Of a stretch of DNA of 64,000 nt, positions 63,623 to 64,000 are shown piece after piece (the first letter of the stretch is position 1; every line of letters begins with the position of its first letter). The translations under genes were made by a program, and so were the position numbers. The notes below the pieces were generated by a model that worked only from the letters and a program-made list of their open reading frames with translations, made no database searches and was not told the origin of the DNA. The stretch is taken from contig NZ_LT630003.1 of assembly GCF_900105615.1 (NCBI RefSeq), positions 1,674,001-1,738,000 of the forward strand, read 5' to 3'. This DNA is from Lacrimispora sphenoides JCM 1415 (GTDB taxonomy: Bacteria; Bacillota; Clostridia; Lachnospirales; Lachnospiraceae).

Positions 63623-64000
63623 TTATATCACTCTTTCTACAGCTTCTTTTATAATGTGCATAATGGTATCCGCCCCGGACCGCATCGGGTTGATCCGGAT
63701 CATGCGGCTTTCCAGTGTTGGATCCGCACTCCGGAAGGTACCGGATACCCGGTAAAACATGGGAACCAGCTCATATTTTGATTCTGCTCCCACTGGATTC
63801 GGTGCTGCTCCCAGCTTTTCGGCTTCCCTAAGTACTTTTTCTGCAATGTTTTCATAAAACTCAACCAAAAGTACTTTTGACTGGGCATTTGCCAGAAATG
63901 CCTGTTTTACCTGAGGAATCTCACCTGCGTTCAGCCGTTTTACACATGCTTCATTTACCTGGGCCTGGATGGCCAGGGCCACAGGCGCATAGACAAGGCC
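63623..64000 (-). CDS. yhfS: YhfS-like aminotransferase, 5' part beyond window edge
   Basis: The C-terminal 125 residues of a YhfS-type PLP aminotransferase-fold protein; the frame is open to base 64000 with no start inside the window. Text such as GLVYAPVALAIQAQVNEAC, LANAQSKVLLVEFYE, NPVGAESKYELVPMFYR and IRINPMRSG matches the end of E. coli YhfS as I remember it. The PLP lysine lies in the missing part. First visible gene of the yhfS-yhfX-yhfW set. Confidence 0.8.
   Translation of the reverse strand, partial: GLVYAPVALAIQAQVNEACVKRLNAGEIPQVKQAFLANAQSKVLLVEFYENIAEKVLREAEKLGAAPNPVGAESKYELVPMFYRVSGTFRSADPTLESRMIRINPMRSGADTIMHIIKEAVERVI

Overview
The window looks like chromosomal DNA of an anaerobic Gram-positive Clostridia species, most likely a Lachnospiraceae (Clostridium cluster XIVa) soil or gut saccharolytic organism. 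The reasons are strong GGAGG ribosome sites, TTGACA/TATAAT promoters, a glmS ribozyme, three separate CUT1-type sugar ABC transporters, YesM/YesN-type two-component regulation, choline-binding-like wall repeats and a clostridial-type glutamate 2,3-aminomutase. The genus cannot be fixed from the sequence alone.

Layout. (1) 1-4075: an arsenic resistance operon read leftwards (arsR, acr3, a small Asn-rich repeat protein, arsD, arsA; arsA runs off the left edge), with a clear ArsR operator at the promoter and a second operator-like site before acr3. (2) 4313-5464: two copies of a noncoding element built from six GTTTTGTCG units in a fixed orientation pattern, flanking a small secreted protein gene. 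(3) 5606-24916: an alpha-mannoside locus. A long leftward operon carries a PHP phosphoesterase, an EEP-family hydrolase, an LplB/SBP/LplC-type ABC importer, a PfkB kinase, a GH4 glycosidase, a GH38 alpha-mannosidase, a fragment of an M17 aminopeptidase and an unrecognised 525-residue protein. A divergent pair encodes an unknown protein and a second PHP protein. A GH125 exo-alpha-mannosidase with a YesM/YesN sensor-regulator pair forms a third unit. (4) 25135-27867: an ABC-F ATPase gene whose long leader (strong promoter, 29-residue leader peptide, two terminator-like hairpins) has been split by an IS200-type insertion. (5) 27998-34553: a second sugar locus (LacI regulator, two permeases and a binding protein, GH4, PfkB), parallel to the first in its GH4-PfkB pair. 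(6) 34787-39547: housekeeping or accessory genes (HAD phosphatase, small YCDCPAC protein, M20 amidohydrolase, nitroreductase, LysR regulator). (7) 39559-45303: a very large secreted polysaccharide lyase family 8 enzyme with wall-binding repeats and what looks like a duplicated lyase beta-sandwich. (8) 45637-52486: glutamate 2,3-aminomutase, an MFS exporter with an ArsR-type repressor, an AI-2E-family membrane protein, dCTP deaminase and an LCP protein. (9) 52885-58856: a ugp-like glycerophosphodiester/glycerol-3-phosphate operon (ATPase, two permeases, binding protein, phosphodiesterase, HAD phosphatase). (10) 58953-61205: glmS with its ribozyme. (11) 61254-64000: a yhfS-yhfX-yhfW-like gene set, cut by the right edge.

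The dominant theme is uptake and breakdown of host or fungal/plant glycans: extracellular lyase, several oligosaccharide importers, intracellular alpha-mannosidases (GH38, GH125), two NAD-dependent GH4 enzymes each paired with a sugar kinase, and phosphoesterases embedded in the mannoside operon. The most unusual items are the paired GTTTTGTCG elements, the IS-split attenuator leader, the unrecognised protein and phosphoesterases in the mannosidase operon, the Asn-rich repeat peptide in the ars operon and the lyase domain duplication. No CRISPR array, tRNA or rRNA was seen.
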